A stretch of 28,114 nt of DNA from CAZHAM01 sp964530415 (GTDB lineage Bacteria; Patescibacteriota; WWE3; UBA101185; UBA10185). The notes under the pieces are model-generated. The model saw only the letters and a program-made list of their open reading frames with translations, had not been told where the DNA came from and did not search any database. Shown one piece after another: positions 7,023-13,451 of this stretch. How positions within the stretch are numbered: position 1 is the first letter of the stretch; each line of letters opens with the position of its first letter. Made by a program: the position numbers and the translations under genes. The DNA is taken from assembly GCA_964530415.1 (NCBI GenBank), contig CAZHAM010000004.1, positions 1 through 28,114 on the forward strand, given 5' to 3'.

Positions 7023-8567
7023 ATGGTAGCAGACTTCGTTCTAAAAAATGACCGCCTGGTTCAAAGATTTCTCGAGATAGCTTTAGGGACAATGACTTGG
7101 AGTTTATTAACTTCACCTCTTTGGCTTGGATTTTTGTATCCCGAAGCAGTTGTTTACATCCTTACTTTTTTTACGGTTTATTGGTCTTATATGTGCGCAA
7201 AGCACTCTTACGGTTTAATCATGGGCTACCGCAATTATAAATCTGAGATCTCAAAAGATTGGTGGGATGTGTGCCAGAAATTGGATTTTGCTACTTTACC
7301 AGATAAACCAACTTTACCGCCTTCACTTTCGGATGTTAAACATTTAATTTTAATTCCGGCGGTTAACGAACCCGAAGAAATTTTGAGAGACAGTATAAAT
7401 GCAATTTTAAATCAAACTTTTCCTTCTAAACAAATTACTTTGGTTTATTCGATTGAAGAAAGATACGCTATCGAGACCGAGCAAGTTATTAAAAAGATTT
7501 TGGATGAACACAAAGATAGTTTTGACAGAACAATGATTTACACGCATCCTGCTGGAATTCCCGGGGAGGCAATTGGGGCTGCCGCCGCAAACCGAACTTG
7601 GGGCGCAAAAAAAGCAGTTGAAGTTTTAACTAACGAAAGCGCAAATATCAGAAATTATATTTTCAGCACAATAGATGCCGACCACGTATTAAATAAACAG
7701 TATATTGCCAGACTTACGCATTTATATTTAACTACCGACCGAAGAGACAACCATTACTATTCGACCGCGGTTCATCTTTTTGACAATAATATTTGGAAAG
7801 TTCCCGCAATGATGAGAATCGAAGCTAACGCGGTTACACTTGGAAGTTTATCCGACTGGGTAGTAACAAACCGAAATGTAAAAGATTCATTTTCTTCATA
7901 TTCGGCTTCGCTCCAAACTTTGATCGACGCCGATTATTGGGATGTAACTTTAGGAGTCGACGACACAATATTTTATTGGCGCGCATTTTTTATAAGAAAT
8001 GGAGACTTTGAAGGAGTTCCTCACTATATTCCATATTCTGCGGACGCAGTTGAAGGTAAAAATTACATAGATTCTCATATTAGAATGTATAAACAACTTT
8101 TGCGTTGGGGATGGGGAGCAATTGATTTTCCTCTCTCGGTAAAAGAGTTTATGACAAATAAAAAAATACCTTTTATGAAAAAAGTTCATTGGATGGTAAA
8201 ACACATCGAAAAACGTGTCGTTTTGGTAAATATTGTTTTTTTGATTACTTTTGGCTTTGGTTTAGTAACACTTGTTAATCCGGCTGTAAAACAATCTAAT
8301 TTTGCATACAGCTTACCCGATATTATGAGTATGATTTTGACAATTACACTCATTTTTATGATTCCCGTTACTTATTATAAATTTAAACTTACAAAGCCAA
8401 TGCCCAAAACTTGGAATATCTTTAGAAAAGCGAGCATTTTGTTTGACAGCCCGATGATAATATTAAACATGTTAACTTATTCATTTTTCCCTTGGGTAGA
8501 GGCCCAGACAAGAATGCTCTTTGGGAAAAAGATGAAGGATTTGTACCATACGCCCAAAATGAGATGA
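7023..8567 (+). CDS. Membrane-bound family 2 glycosyltransferase (cellulose-synthase-like)
   Basis: 514 residues. Two N-terminal membrane helices (about 18-38 and 42-60) precede a cytoplasmic GT2 domain starting LILIPAVNEPEEIL (108-121). The metal-binding DxD is TIDADH (Asp218, Asp220), the probable catalytic acidic motif is GVDD (311-314, in place of the usual TED), and the processive-type QxxRW motif is QLLRW (358-362). At least three C-terminal helices follow (about 395-420, 435-455 and 485-500). Such enzymes transfer sugars from nucleotide-sugar donors at the inner face of the membrane, some while extruding a polymer; the sugar is not predictable. The stop codon is one base before the ATG of the WecA-like gene, which fits a shared role in making a lipid-linked or exported glycan. 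Confidence 0.88.
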   Translation: MVADFVLKNDRLVQRFLEIALGTMTWSLLTSPLWLGFLYPEAVVYILTFFTVYWSYMCAKHSYGLIMGYRNYKSEISKDWWDVCQKLDFATLPDKPTLPPSLSDVKHLILIPAVNEPEEILRDSINAILNQTFPSKQITLVYSIEERYAIETEQVIKKILDEHKDSFDRTMIYTHPAGIPGEAIGAAAANRTWGAKKAVEVLTNESANIRNYIFSTIDADHVLNKQYIARLTHLYLTTDRRDNHYYSTAVHLFDNNIWKVPAMMRIEANAVTLGSLSDWVVTNRNVKDSFSSYSASLQTLIDADYWDVTLGVDDTIFYWRAFFIRNGDFEGVPHYIPYSADAVEGKNYIDSHIRMYKQLLRWGWGAIDFPLSVKEFMTNKKIPFMKKVHWMVKHIEKRVVLVNIVFLITFGFGLVTLVNPAVKQSNFAYSLPDIMSMILTITLIFMIPVTYYKFKLTKPMPKTWNIFRKASILFDSPMIILNMLTYSFFPWVEAQTRMLFGKKMKDLYHTPKMR

Positions 8568-8568
8568 T

Positions 8569-10050
8569 ATGCCAAAAATACTTCACAAATTTAGCATCAA
8601 AAATTTAGTAGCGCCTTATATCATAGTAAATTTTATATTGCTTGCCGGGCAGGCTTTATATATTTTTACACGCTACAAATATATTAATTCGGTAATTCCT
8701 TTATGGCTCACTAAACCTTGGGGTGATATGCAGCTTGCTGATAAAACTGCGATTTATTATCTCCCGGCAATTGCTTTGGCACTTACGATTTTTGGGTTAG
8801 TTCTAATTTTAATCTCGAGAAAATATTTTATTAGGTATTTCTCAAAAACAGTTTTTGCTTTTGTCACTTTCTCAAACATAATGATTTTTTATTCAATTTT
8901 TAGAATCATTCTTGTAGCATCAGTTCCGTTTGACCACCTGATTAATCCACATGTTTTAAATCTCGCTATTCCGTTTTTGACCGCGTTTTTACTCGCGTAT
9001 TTTTTTGTGCCTGTGTTTATTGACTACGCAAAAGAAAATAATTTAGTAACTAATCCGAGTATCCACGCACACCCCGCTATGATTTTAAGCCAACCGTCGG
9101 CGCGCGGAGGGGGACTGGTTTACGCGGGAATTTTTTTAATAGTTTCGCTTATTTTCACAGGTTTTCGGCAGGATTTTGTAGGTCTTTATCTTTCTATTAT
9201 TATGATTTCCCTTTTGAGCATAGTGGACGATTTTCAAAACACCCACGTGAATTCCCACTTTAAATTGCTTGAAAACCCTGTTTTGCGATTATTATTATTA
9301 TTTGTTTCAGTCATTCCGGTAATTTTATCCGGCTTAAAAATTACTTTCATAACAAATCCTTTGGATAAAGTTGGAAATGTTTTGTTTTTGGATTCTTTTA
9401 AATTAAATATAGCCGGTTCGGATGTTTCGATTATTTCGGTAATTATAACTTTGGTTTGGATCGTTTGGCTGATGAACGTTCTTTCCTGGTCTAACGGCAT
9501 CGATGGTCAGTTTAGCGGAATCTTGGGAATCGCGTCATTAATAGTTGCCTTTTTGGCTTTAAGGTTCGCTCCGTTAAGCGATGTTCAAGCCCGTGTCGCA
9601 ATTATGTCGGCTATTAGTGCCGGCATTGCGTTTGGTTTTATAAAATACACCTGGCACCCGTCTCAAATTATGTGGGGCTTCGGGGCAATGTGTGCCGGAC
9701 TTGTTTTATCCGTTTTATCAATTTTAATTCAAGGTAAATTAGTTACATCGGTACTAATTATTTTAATTCCGTTTTTAGACGCGGTAGTTACAGTTGTGCG
9801 CAGGTTAATCCAGGGAAAAAATCCGTTTAAAGGGGACCGCGGGCATTTGCACCATTTATTATTAGAACGAGGGTGGAATGCCAAGAAAATCGCATTGTTT
9901 TATTGGTTCACAACCGCAATCTTTGGAATTATCGGATTAGTCACGGCGGAAAAATATACAGTTCAAGTAGTTTTATTTTTAGGTATATTAGTTGCCTTTT
10001 TTATTATTCTGTTAAATCTGCTGTCTCTCAAAGCGAAACAAGAAGAATAA
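8569..10050 (+). CDS. WecA/MraY-type polyprenyl-phosphate sugar-1-phosphate transferase with N-terminal extension
   Basis: 493 residues, longer than the usual 330-370 because of an extra N-terminal membrane region (about residues 1-130, three to four helices). Family motifs are SARGGGLVYAG (177-187), SIVDDFQNTH with Asp220-Asp221, WSNGIDG with Asn309 and Asp312, and GDRGHLHHLLLERG with the HxHH element at 426-429. This superfamily transfers a sugar-1-phosphate from UDP-sugar to polyprenyl phosphate, starting lipid-linked glycans. One oddity: the place where relatives have a GDxGS motif with an important Asp reads MWGFGAM (368-374), with Phe371 in its place. Activity could therefore differ, although the other acidic residues remain. 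Tightly linked to the upstream GT2 gene. Confidence 0.87.
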   Translation: MPKILHKFSIKNLVAPYIIVNFILLAGQALYIFTRYKYINSVIPLWLTKPWGDMQLADKTAIYYLPAIALALTIFGLVLILISRKYFIRYFSKTVFAFVTFSNIMIFYSIFRIILVASVPFDHLINPHVLNLAIPFLTAFLLAYFFVPVFIDYAKENNLVTNPSIHAHPAMILSQPSARGGGLVYAGIFLIVSLIFTGFRQDFVGLYLSIIMISLLSIVDDFQNTHVNSHFKLLENPVLRLLLLFVSVIPVILSGLKITFITNPLDKVGNVLFLDSFKLNIAGSDVSIISVIITLVWIVWLMNVLSWSNGIDGQFSGILGIASLIVAFLALRFAPLSDVQARVAIMSAISAGIAFGFIKYTWHPSQIMWGFGAMCAGLVLSVLSILIQGKLVTSVLIILIPFLDAVVTVVRRLIQGKNPFKGDRGHLHHLLLERGWNAKKIALFYWFTTAIFGIIGLVTAEKYTVQVVLFLGILVAFFIILLNLLSLKAKQEE

Positions 10051-10120
10051 TTTTTTAATCTCCATTTCATCTTAGATAAATAACAATTATACTTATGCTA
10101 TAAGTTTGGGAAAATTTTGA

Positions 10121-10798
10121 ATGAGGATACTTTTAGTAGAAGACGACCCGGATAATGTTAACGACATAACAAGCAATTTACGAAAAAACTATATTTTAGA
10201 CGTTGCCTATAGTGGAATTGAAGGTACCTATTTATCCCAAGTAAACGATTACGATGTGATTTTAATAGACTCAAGAATCTCAGATATGGATGCACTTGAG
10301 CTCTGTAAAACTACCAGGTCAAGTGAAGTTATTGCTCCGATACTGCTTTTGGGAGAACCGGACACCTCATGTGATTATAAAGTTAAAGCTTTAGACAGCG
10401 GAGCCGATGTAATAGTTTCAAAACCGCTAAACAACGAAGAACTAAACGCAAATATACGGGCAATGATAAGACGCAATAACCACAATCTTAAGGACAATAC
10501 GATAAAAGTGTCGCATTTTGAAATAAATATCAAAACATACCAATTTTTTTATAAAACCAATGAAATAAACCTGAGAAAAAAAGAATTCGAAATTGTTATG
10601 CATTTAATGATTAATAAAAACAGAGTAGTTTCAAAAGAAGAACTGCTAGACCACATTTGGGAGGACGGAATTTGCAGTATGTCTAATACCTTAGAAGTTC
10701 ATGTAAGATCGATAAGAAAAAAAATTGACGAGAAATTGAAGTTAAGTTTTATAAGAACCGTTAAAGGATTTGGTTATGTGATTAAGGATATTTGTTGA
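10121..10798 (+). CDS. OmpR/PhoB-family response regulator
   Basis: 225 residues. Receiver domain (1-115): acidic pocket Glu7-Asp8-Asp9, phosphoacceptor Asp50 in VILIDSRISDMDALE, and Lys101 in VSKPL. The position normally occupied by the switch Thr/Ser (as in LMLTA) reads LLLGE, giving Gly78, so phospho-switching may be altered. The C-terminal winged helix (about 128-225) has LRKKEFEIVMHLM, VVSKEELLDHIW, and NTLEVHVRSIRKKI followed by IRTVKGFGYVI, all typical of DNA-binding Trans_reg_C domains. No histidine kinase lies nearby, so it is an orphan regulator whose targets cannot be named. TATAAG (10099-10104) upstream may be its -10. It converges with the small gene ending at 10883, with hairpins between. 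Confidence 0.92.
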   Translation: MRILLVEDDPDNVNDITSNLRKNYILDVAYSGIEGTYLSQVNDYDVILIDSRISDMDALELCKTTRSSEVIAPILLLGEPDTSCDYKVKALDSGADVIVSKPLNNEELNANIRAMIRRNNHNLKDNTIKVSHFEINIKTYQFFYKTNEINLRKKEFEIVMHLMINKNRVVSKEELLDHIWEDGICSMSNTLEVHVRSIRKKIDEKLKLSFIRTVKGFGYVIKDIC

Positions 10799-10802
10799 GC
10801 AC

Positions 10803-10845
10803 CGAACGGAAACATTTACGCAGAAAGCGTTTTTGCATCCGTTCG
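10803..10845. repeat. Nested inverted repeat after the response regulator
   Basis: Outer arms CGAACGGA (10803-10810) and TCCGTTCG (10838-10845) pair perfectly; an inner ACGC (10818-10821) pairs with GCGT (10827-10830) around AGAAA. It begins 5 bases after the response-regulator stop and may end both convergent transcripts. No U-tract directly follows. Confidence 0.45.
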
Positions 10846-10857
10846 ATGTTGTGTGGC

Positions 10858-10888
10858 GCTAAATTCTGGCGTAAACCGAATTTTAGCT
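10858..10888. repeat. Hairpin overlapping the stop of the small gene at 10883
   Basis: GCTAAATTC near 10858 pairs with GAATTTTAGC ending near 10888 with one bulged base. It covers the TAA of the minus-strand small gene. It sits next to the larger inverted repeat at 10803-10845. Confidence 0.35.
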
Positions 10889-11110
10889 TGCCGGAACCGC
10901 ATCCCCTGAGTGTTCAAAAGTGTCTTGTTTCAGGTTTGCATCGTAACATTTTTTGAGCAACCGTAGGGCGTCATCAAAGGTGGGATGGTTTTCGACCGGA
11001 AAGCTCATTGTGTCGACGTATTCACCATTCAAAGTCACATCTACAAACACTCGTTCTGGCCAATTTTCCTTTGTGTACCATTCCAACTCCCAAGCATTTC
11101 TATCAGCCAT
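10883..11110 (-). CDS. Small soluble orphan protein, SD-led, relatively GC-rich
   Basis: 75 residues starting MADRNAWELEWYTKENWPE. The start is fixed by a GGAGGT on the minus strand (11117-11122) six bases before the ATG. By hand count 103 of 228 bases are G or C (45%), above surrounding genes. The protein is acidic and aromatic-rich, with a likely beta-strand section (RVFVDVTLNGEYVDTMSF) and a helix (TFDDALRLLKKCYDANL); no membrane segment or signal peptide is seen. I recognise no family. It probably forms a two-gene unit with the small gene ending at 11195, 84 bases upstream on the same strand. It converges with the response regulator. A real gene is likely; the function is unknown. Confidence 0.65.
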   Translation of the reverse strand: MADRNAWELEWYTKENWPERVFVDVTLNGEYVDTMSFPVENHPTFDDALRLLKKCYDANLKQDTFEHSGDAVPAS

Positions 11111-11116
11111 TTTTGT

Positions 11117-11122
11117 ACCTCC
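11117..11122 (-). promoter_or_regulatory. Shine-Dalgarno site for the gene at 10883-11110
   Basis: GGAGGT on the minus strand with six-base spacing to the ATG at 11110. Confidence 0.75.
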
Positions 11123-11181
11123 GTAATTGAAATATGTCGGATATGACCTTTAACAAAGAACTTCAAGAAATCAGAGCAACA

Positions 11182-11192
11182 CCTCCTTTTCA
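11182..11192 (-). promoter_or_regulatory. Near-complete anti-SD match without an obvious start codon
   Basis: The minus strand reads GTGAAAAGGAGGTG here, complementary to nearly the whole 16S 3' tail. Downstream at usual spacing there is only GTG-TTG-CTC-TGA, or a TTG at 11166 about 15 bases away opening a 41-codon frame (to 11041) that overlaps the next gene. It lies between the two small minus-strand genes. It could serve a mini-ORF, or ribosome loading for the downstream gene. Confidence 0.4.
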
Positions 11193-11194
11193 CA

Positions 11195-11401
11195 TTATCC
11201 TGTTACAAACGCGATCTCATATGTAACGTATAACTTTTCGGCAGCGATTTTTCTAAGAATCGATGATTTCTGTCGTTGCTTCTCGGAAATTTGAGTTTGA
11301 TAATAAGGAACAATCTCTTTTCCTAAGAAACAGCACATATTCCACGTTTTTTCATCTAAGCGGATAAGTACGATTCTGATCGGGATAACGAGGTTGTACA
11401 T
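11195..11401 (-). CDS. Small basic orphan protein, SD-led
   Basis: 68 residues starting MYNLVIPIRIVLIRLDEKTWN. A GAGGAG on the minus strand (11410-11415) lies 8 bases before the ATG at 11401. A hydrophobic N-terminal stretch is broken by Arg residues and is followed by a basic helix (SEKQRQKSSILRKIAAEK). It has no recognised family and no clear membrane helix. A TATGAT-like -10 is present further upstream on the minus strand (near 11450). It is upstream of, and probably co-transcribed with, the small gene at 10883-11110. Support is the ribosome site and an intact frame; codon evidence is weaker than for its partner. Confidence 0.5.
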   Translation of the reverse strand: MYNLVIPIRIVLIRLDEKTWNMCCFLGKEIVPYYQTQISEKQRQKSSILRKIAAEKLYVTYEIAFVTG

Positions 11402-11508
11402 TTTTCACACTCCTCTACCAATAAGTCCTAATTGGCTGATTTTGCCATAGGCATCATAAGTATGGGGATTTTAAACGATTTTAGCGGTGTTGTAAAATCC
11501 AAAACTGT

Positions 11509-11533
11509 GTTTGGCCCCCAAACCCTGTATAAT
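11509..11533 (+). promoter_or_regulatory. -10 box with palindromic spacer before UbiA-family gene
   Basis: TATAAT (11528-11533) lies 9 bases before GTG 11543. Immediately upstream, 11509-11523 is a six-base inverted repeat GTTTGG/CCAAAC around CCC, placed in the -35/-10 spacer where a repressor could bind. No good -35 hexamer is visible. Confidence 0.5.
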
Positions 11534-11542
11534 TAGGGCATT

Positions 11543-12520
11543 GTGATTTTTACTTTGTACCAAATAATTCGAACCGCCCGCCCGCGCCAATGGCTCAAAA
11601 ACTTGAGTGTATTTGCTGCGCCTTTATTTGCAGGCACTTTGTTTAATATTGACTTTATCTTCGGCGAACCGTTGATAGGCAAGGTTTTTGCCAAGTCCAT
11701 ATCGGCTTTTTTGTTATTTTGCGCGATGTCCTCAGGAGCCTATTTTATAAACGATATAATCGATTCCCCTAAAGATAAAAACCACCCCGTTAAGAAAAAC
11801 CGGCCTATTGCGTCGGGTAAACTGTCAATTTGGCTTGCGTGGCTAATAGCCGGGGTGTTGGTTTTAGGAAGCATATATTTCGCATCTGTTTATGTCGGTA
11901 CATACTTTGCATTATCGTTAATCGTCTACATTTTGATGCAGATGTCTTACTCACTTTATTTTAGAAATATCATTATTTTGGATTCTTTGGTTGTCGCGAC
12001 GGGTTTTGTAATTAGAGTTTTCGCCGGAGCTTTTGCATCTGCTACGTCGATTTCATCGTGGCTGGCACTGACTACAATCGGAATCTCTCTCTTATTAGCT
12101 TTCGGTAAAAGAAGATCAGAAAAAACAATTATGTCAAAATTTATTACAGCTGATGAAGAGGCGACAACCAGAAAAACTCTCAGACACTATCCCGATGCGC
12201 TTTTAGACAGCATGATTTCGATGTCGGCAACTTATACGATTATTACGTATTCCCTATTCACCTTTCAGATATCGCCCCAATCGGTAAATCAGTCCATTTC
12301 AGTGCTACTCCCGTCCATACTTAAGAATCCAAAGTGGATGATGCTCACAATTCCGTTTGTTATATACGGTGTAGCCAGGTATTTATATATTATGTACGAA
12401 AAAGATGAGGGCGAATCCCCAGAAAGAGTATTTTTGTCGGACAAACCTTTGTTGTTTACAGTAATTTTGTGGGGAATTTGCGTACTGTCGTTTATTTATA
12501 TAATGCCTCTCTTTTCTTAG
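11543..12520 (+). CDS. UbiA-family prenyltransferase, decaprenyl-phosphate phosphoribosyltransferase-like
   Basis: 325 residues from GTG 11543, chosen because a TATAAT ends 9 bases before it and MIFTLYQIIRTARPRQWLKN aligns with the family start. The N-terminal RPRQWLKN (13-20), the first Asp-rich motif NDIIDSPKD (Asn70, Asp71, Asp74, Asp78) followed by HPVKKNRPIASG, and the later FGKRRSEK are typical of DPPR-synthase-like members, which join phosphoribose from PRPP to polyprenyl phosphate on the way to arabinose or related lipid-linked sugars. About eight to nine membrane helices are expected. UbiA proteins acting on quinones or heme are alternatives, but RPRQW and KNRPIASG favour DPPR-type. 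It converges with the small gene at 12544. Product specificity is inferred, not shown. Confidence 0.85.
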   Translation: MIFTLYQIIRTARPRQWLKNLSVFAAPLFAGTLFNIDFIFGEPLIGKVFAKSISAFLLFCAMSSGAYFINDIIDSPKDKNHPVKKNRPIASGKLSIWLAWLIAGVLVLGSIYFASVYVGTYFALSLIVYILMQMSYSLYFRNIIILDSLVVATGFVIRVFAGAFASATSISSWLALTTIGISLLLAFGKRRSEKTIMSKFITADEEATTRKTLRHYPDALLDSMISMSATYTIITYSLFTFQISPQSVNQSISVLLPSILKNPKWMMLTIPFVIYGVARYLYIMYEKDEGESPERVFLSDKPLLFTVILWGICVLSFIYIMPLFS

Positions 12521-12542
12521 CGACCTGTTTTTAGTAGTCGCT
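12519..12542. repeat. Short inverted repeat between convergent genes
   Basis: AGCGAC (12519-12524) and GTCGCT (12537-12542) form a 6-bp stem in the 23-base space between two converging genes. The loop contains TTTTT. Possibly a weak shared transcription end. Confidence 0.3.
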
Positions 12543-12543
12543 C

Positions 12544-12855
12544 TTAGTTGTCGGCAGTTTCTGTTGATTCGCTAACTTCTACCATTTTTTCAATCAAAGG
12601 TCTTTGAAAATTAGACTTTCGTCTCTCAATCTTGCCTGTTGATTCGTTATAAAAATACTTACCCGCTTCAATTTCAGCAGGATCGATTTTTATACGCACG
12701 TCTTGTGTTGATAATACCGTTCCTTTATTACCGCCGGATTTATCGGCTACGTTTAATAAACCGAAACTAGAAGCAGGAAGAGCCACAAGTCCAACCAATA
12801 AAACCACCATCGCAATATTTCCCACGATGCTTAAAAACTTATGAATATGCTTCAT
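12544..12855 (-). CDS. Small membrane-anchored or secreted protein, unknown function
   Basis: 103 residues from ATG 12855, chosen because TCCTCC on the plus strand (12861-12866) gives a minus-strand GGAGGA five to six bases upstream; an in-frame ATG at 12888 lies further inside the preceding gene. The N-terminus MKHIHKF plus a hydrophobic stretch (about 8-32) ending LPASSFG looks like a signal peptide or single anchor. The remaining 70 residues are hydrophilic (VRIKIDPAEIEAGKYFYNE, then an acidic tail VEVSESTETADN) and would lie outside the membrane. No family recognised. It overlaps the 3' end of the upstream membrane protein gene by 17 bases, so the two are translated as one unit. Confidence 0.68.
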   Translation of the reverse strand: MKHIHKFLSIVGNIAMVVLLVGLVALPASSFGLLNVADKSGGNKGTVLSTQDVRIKIDPAEIEAGKYFYNESTGKIERRKSNFQRPLIEKMVEVSESTETADN

Positions 12856-13411
12856 TATTTTCCTCCAAAAATTCTGAATCTGTATCAAATTCGGCGAAAT
12901 CTGACTTTTTAATTTCCATTTCTTTTACTACGTCAAAAACTAAAAGTGTAGTTGAAATAATATTTAGAACTAAACCTGCAAAAAACACCCAAGATTGAAT
13001 TAATCCGAATACACCTAAAATACCTGAAACCAGCGTTAAAAAGAAAGTATATGAAAGCCATATCGCTCCTTGGGAGTATAAATCGAAGGAAGCCTGAATA
13101 AACGACGAAAGTCTTAAAGAAAACAATTTTGCGGTAACCTTTGGAGAAATGTGAGTTTCGTGAAAAATATAAGCTTTTAACAAAATGTATAAAAGTCCTA
13201 CCGTTAAGACAACTAGCATAAAAAAAGTAGAATAAGTGTTTATTAAGACATAATCAGATGCGCTCGAAAAAACGAAGCCCGATTCGGCAATATCATAATT
13301 AATCCCGTAATATCTGGAAATTAGCACAACTGAAACAATTCTAGCGGACAAGAGCATAAGTGCCGGTACAATGGCTTGGTCTATTAGTTTAATTAGTATT
13401 CTCGAAAACAT
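12839..13411 (-). CDS. Integral membrane protein, unknown function
   Basis: 190 residues. Hydrophobic segments lie at about 12-32, 55-83, 112-135 and 138-160, with an acidic hydrophilic tail (DFAEFDTDSEFLEENNEAYS). No family recognised. Start ATG at 13411; TATAAA on the minus strand (13425-13430) lies 13 bases before it, and there is no Shine-Dalgarno site. Divergent from the O-antigen-ligase-like gene and overlapping the next small gene by 17 bases. Position beside envelope-glycan genes suggests, but does not prove, a surface-related role. Confidence 0.68.
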   Translation of the reverse strand: MFSRILIKLIDQAIVPALMLLSARIVSVVLISRYYGINYDIAESGFVFSSASDYVLINTYSTFFMLVVLTVGLLYILLKAYIFHETHISPKVTAKLFSLRLSSFIQASFDLYSQGAIWLSYTFFLTLVSGILGVFGLIQSWVFFAGLVLNIISTTLLVFDVVKEMEIKKSDFAEFDTDSEFLEENNEAYS

Positions 13412-13420
13412 ATGGCAGGA

Positions 13421-13434
13421 ACGATTTATATCGT
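13421..13434. promoter_or_regulatory. Palindrome in the divergent promoter region
   Basis: ACGAT-TTAT-ATCGT, perfect five-base arms around four bases, lies between the divergent starts at 13411 and 13452. It overlaps the minus-strand TATAAA and abuts the plus-strand TATAAT region. It could be an operator for both genes. Confidence 0.35.
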
Positions 13435-13439
13435 TACAC

Positions 13440-13445
13440 TATAAT
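13440..13445 (+). promoter_or_regulatory. -10 box TATAAT 6 bases before the O-antigen-ligase-like gene
   Basis: Perfect TATAAT followed by six bases and ATG 13452, so the transcript would start at or near the A of the ATG. This decides the start at 13452 against the in-frame ATG at 13371, which lies inside the divergent gene. No clear -35. Confidence 0.6.
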
Positions 13446-13451
13446 AGTATT

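Noticed and set aside
11041..11166. TTG-started 41-codon minus-strand frame after a perfect SD
   Set aside because: Spacing of about 15 bases is too long, and its second half is a shadow of the better supported gene at 10883-11110. The SD itself is kept as an observation.
13371..13451. Upstream ATG extending the O-antigen-ligase-like gene
   Set aside because: It overlaps the divergent gene and comes before the TATAAT at 13440; the added residues do not resemble the family.
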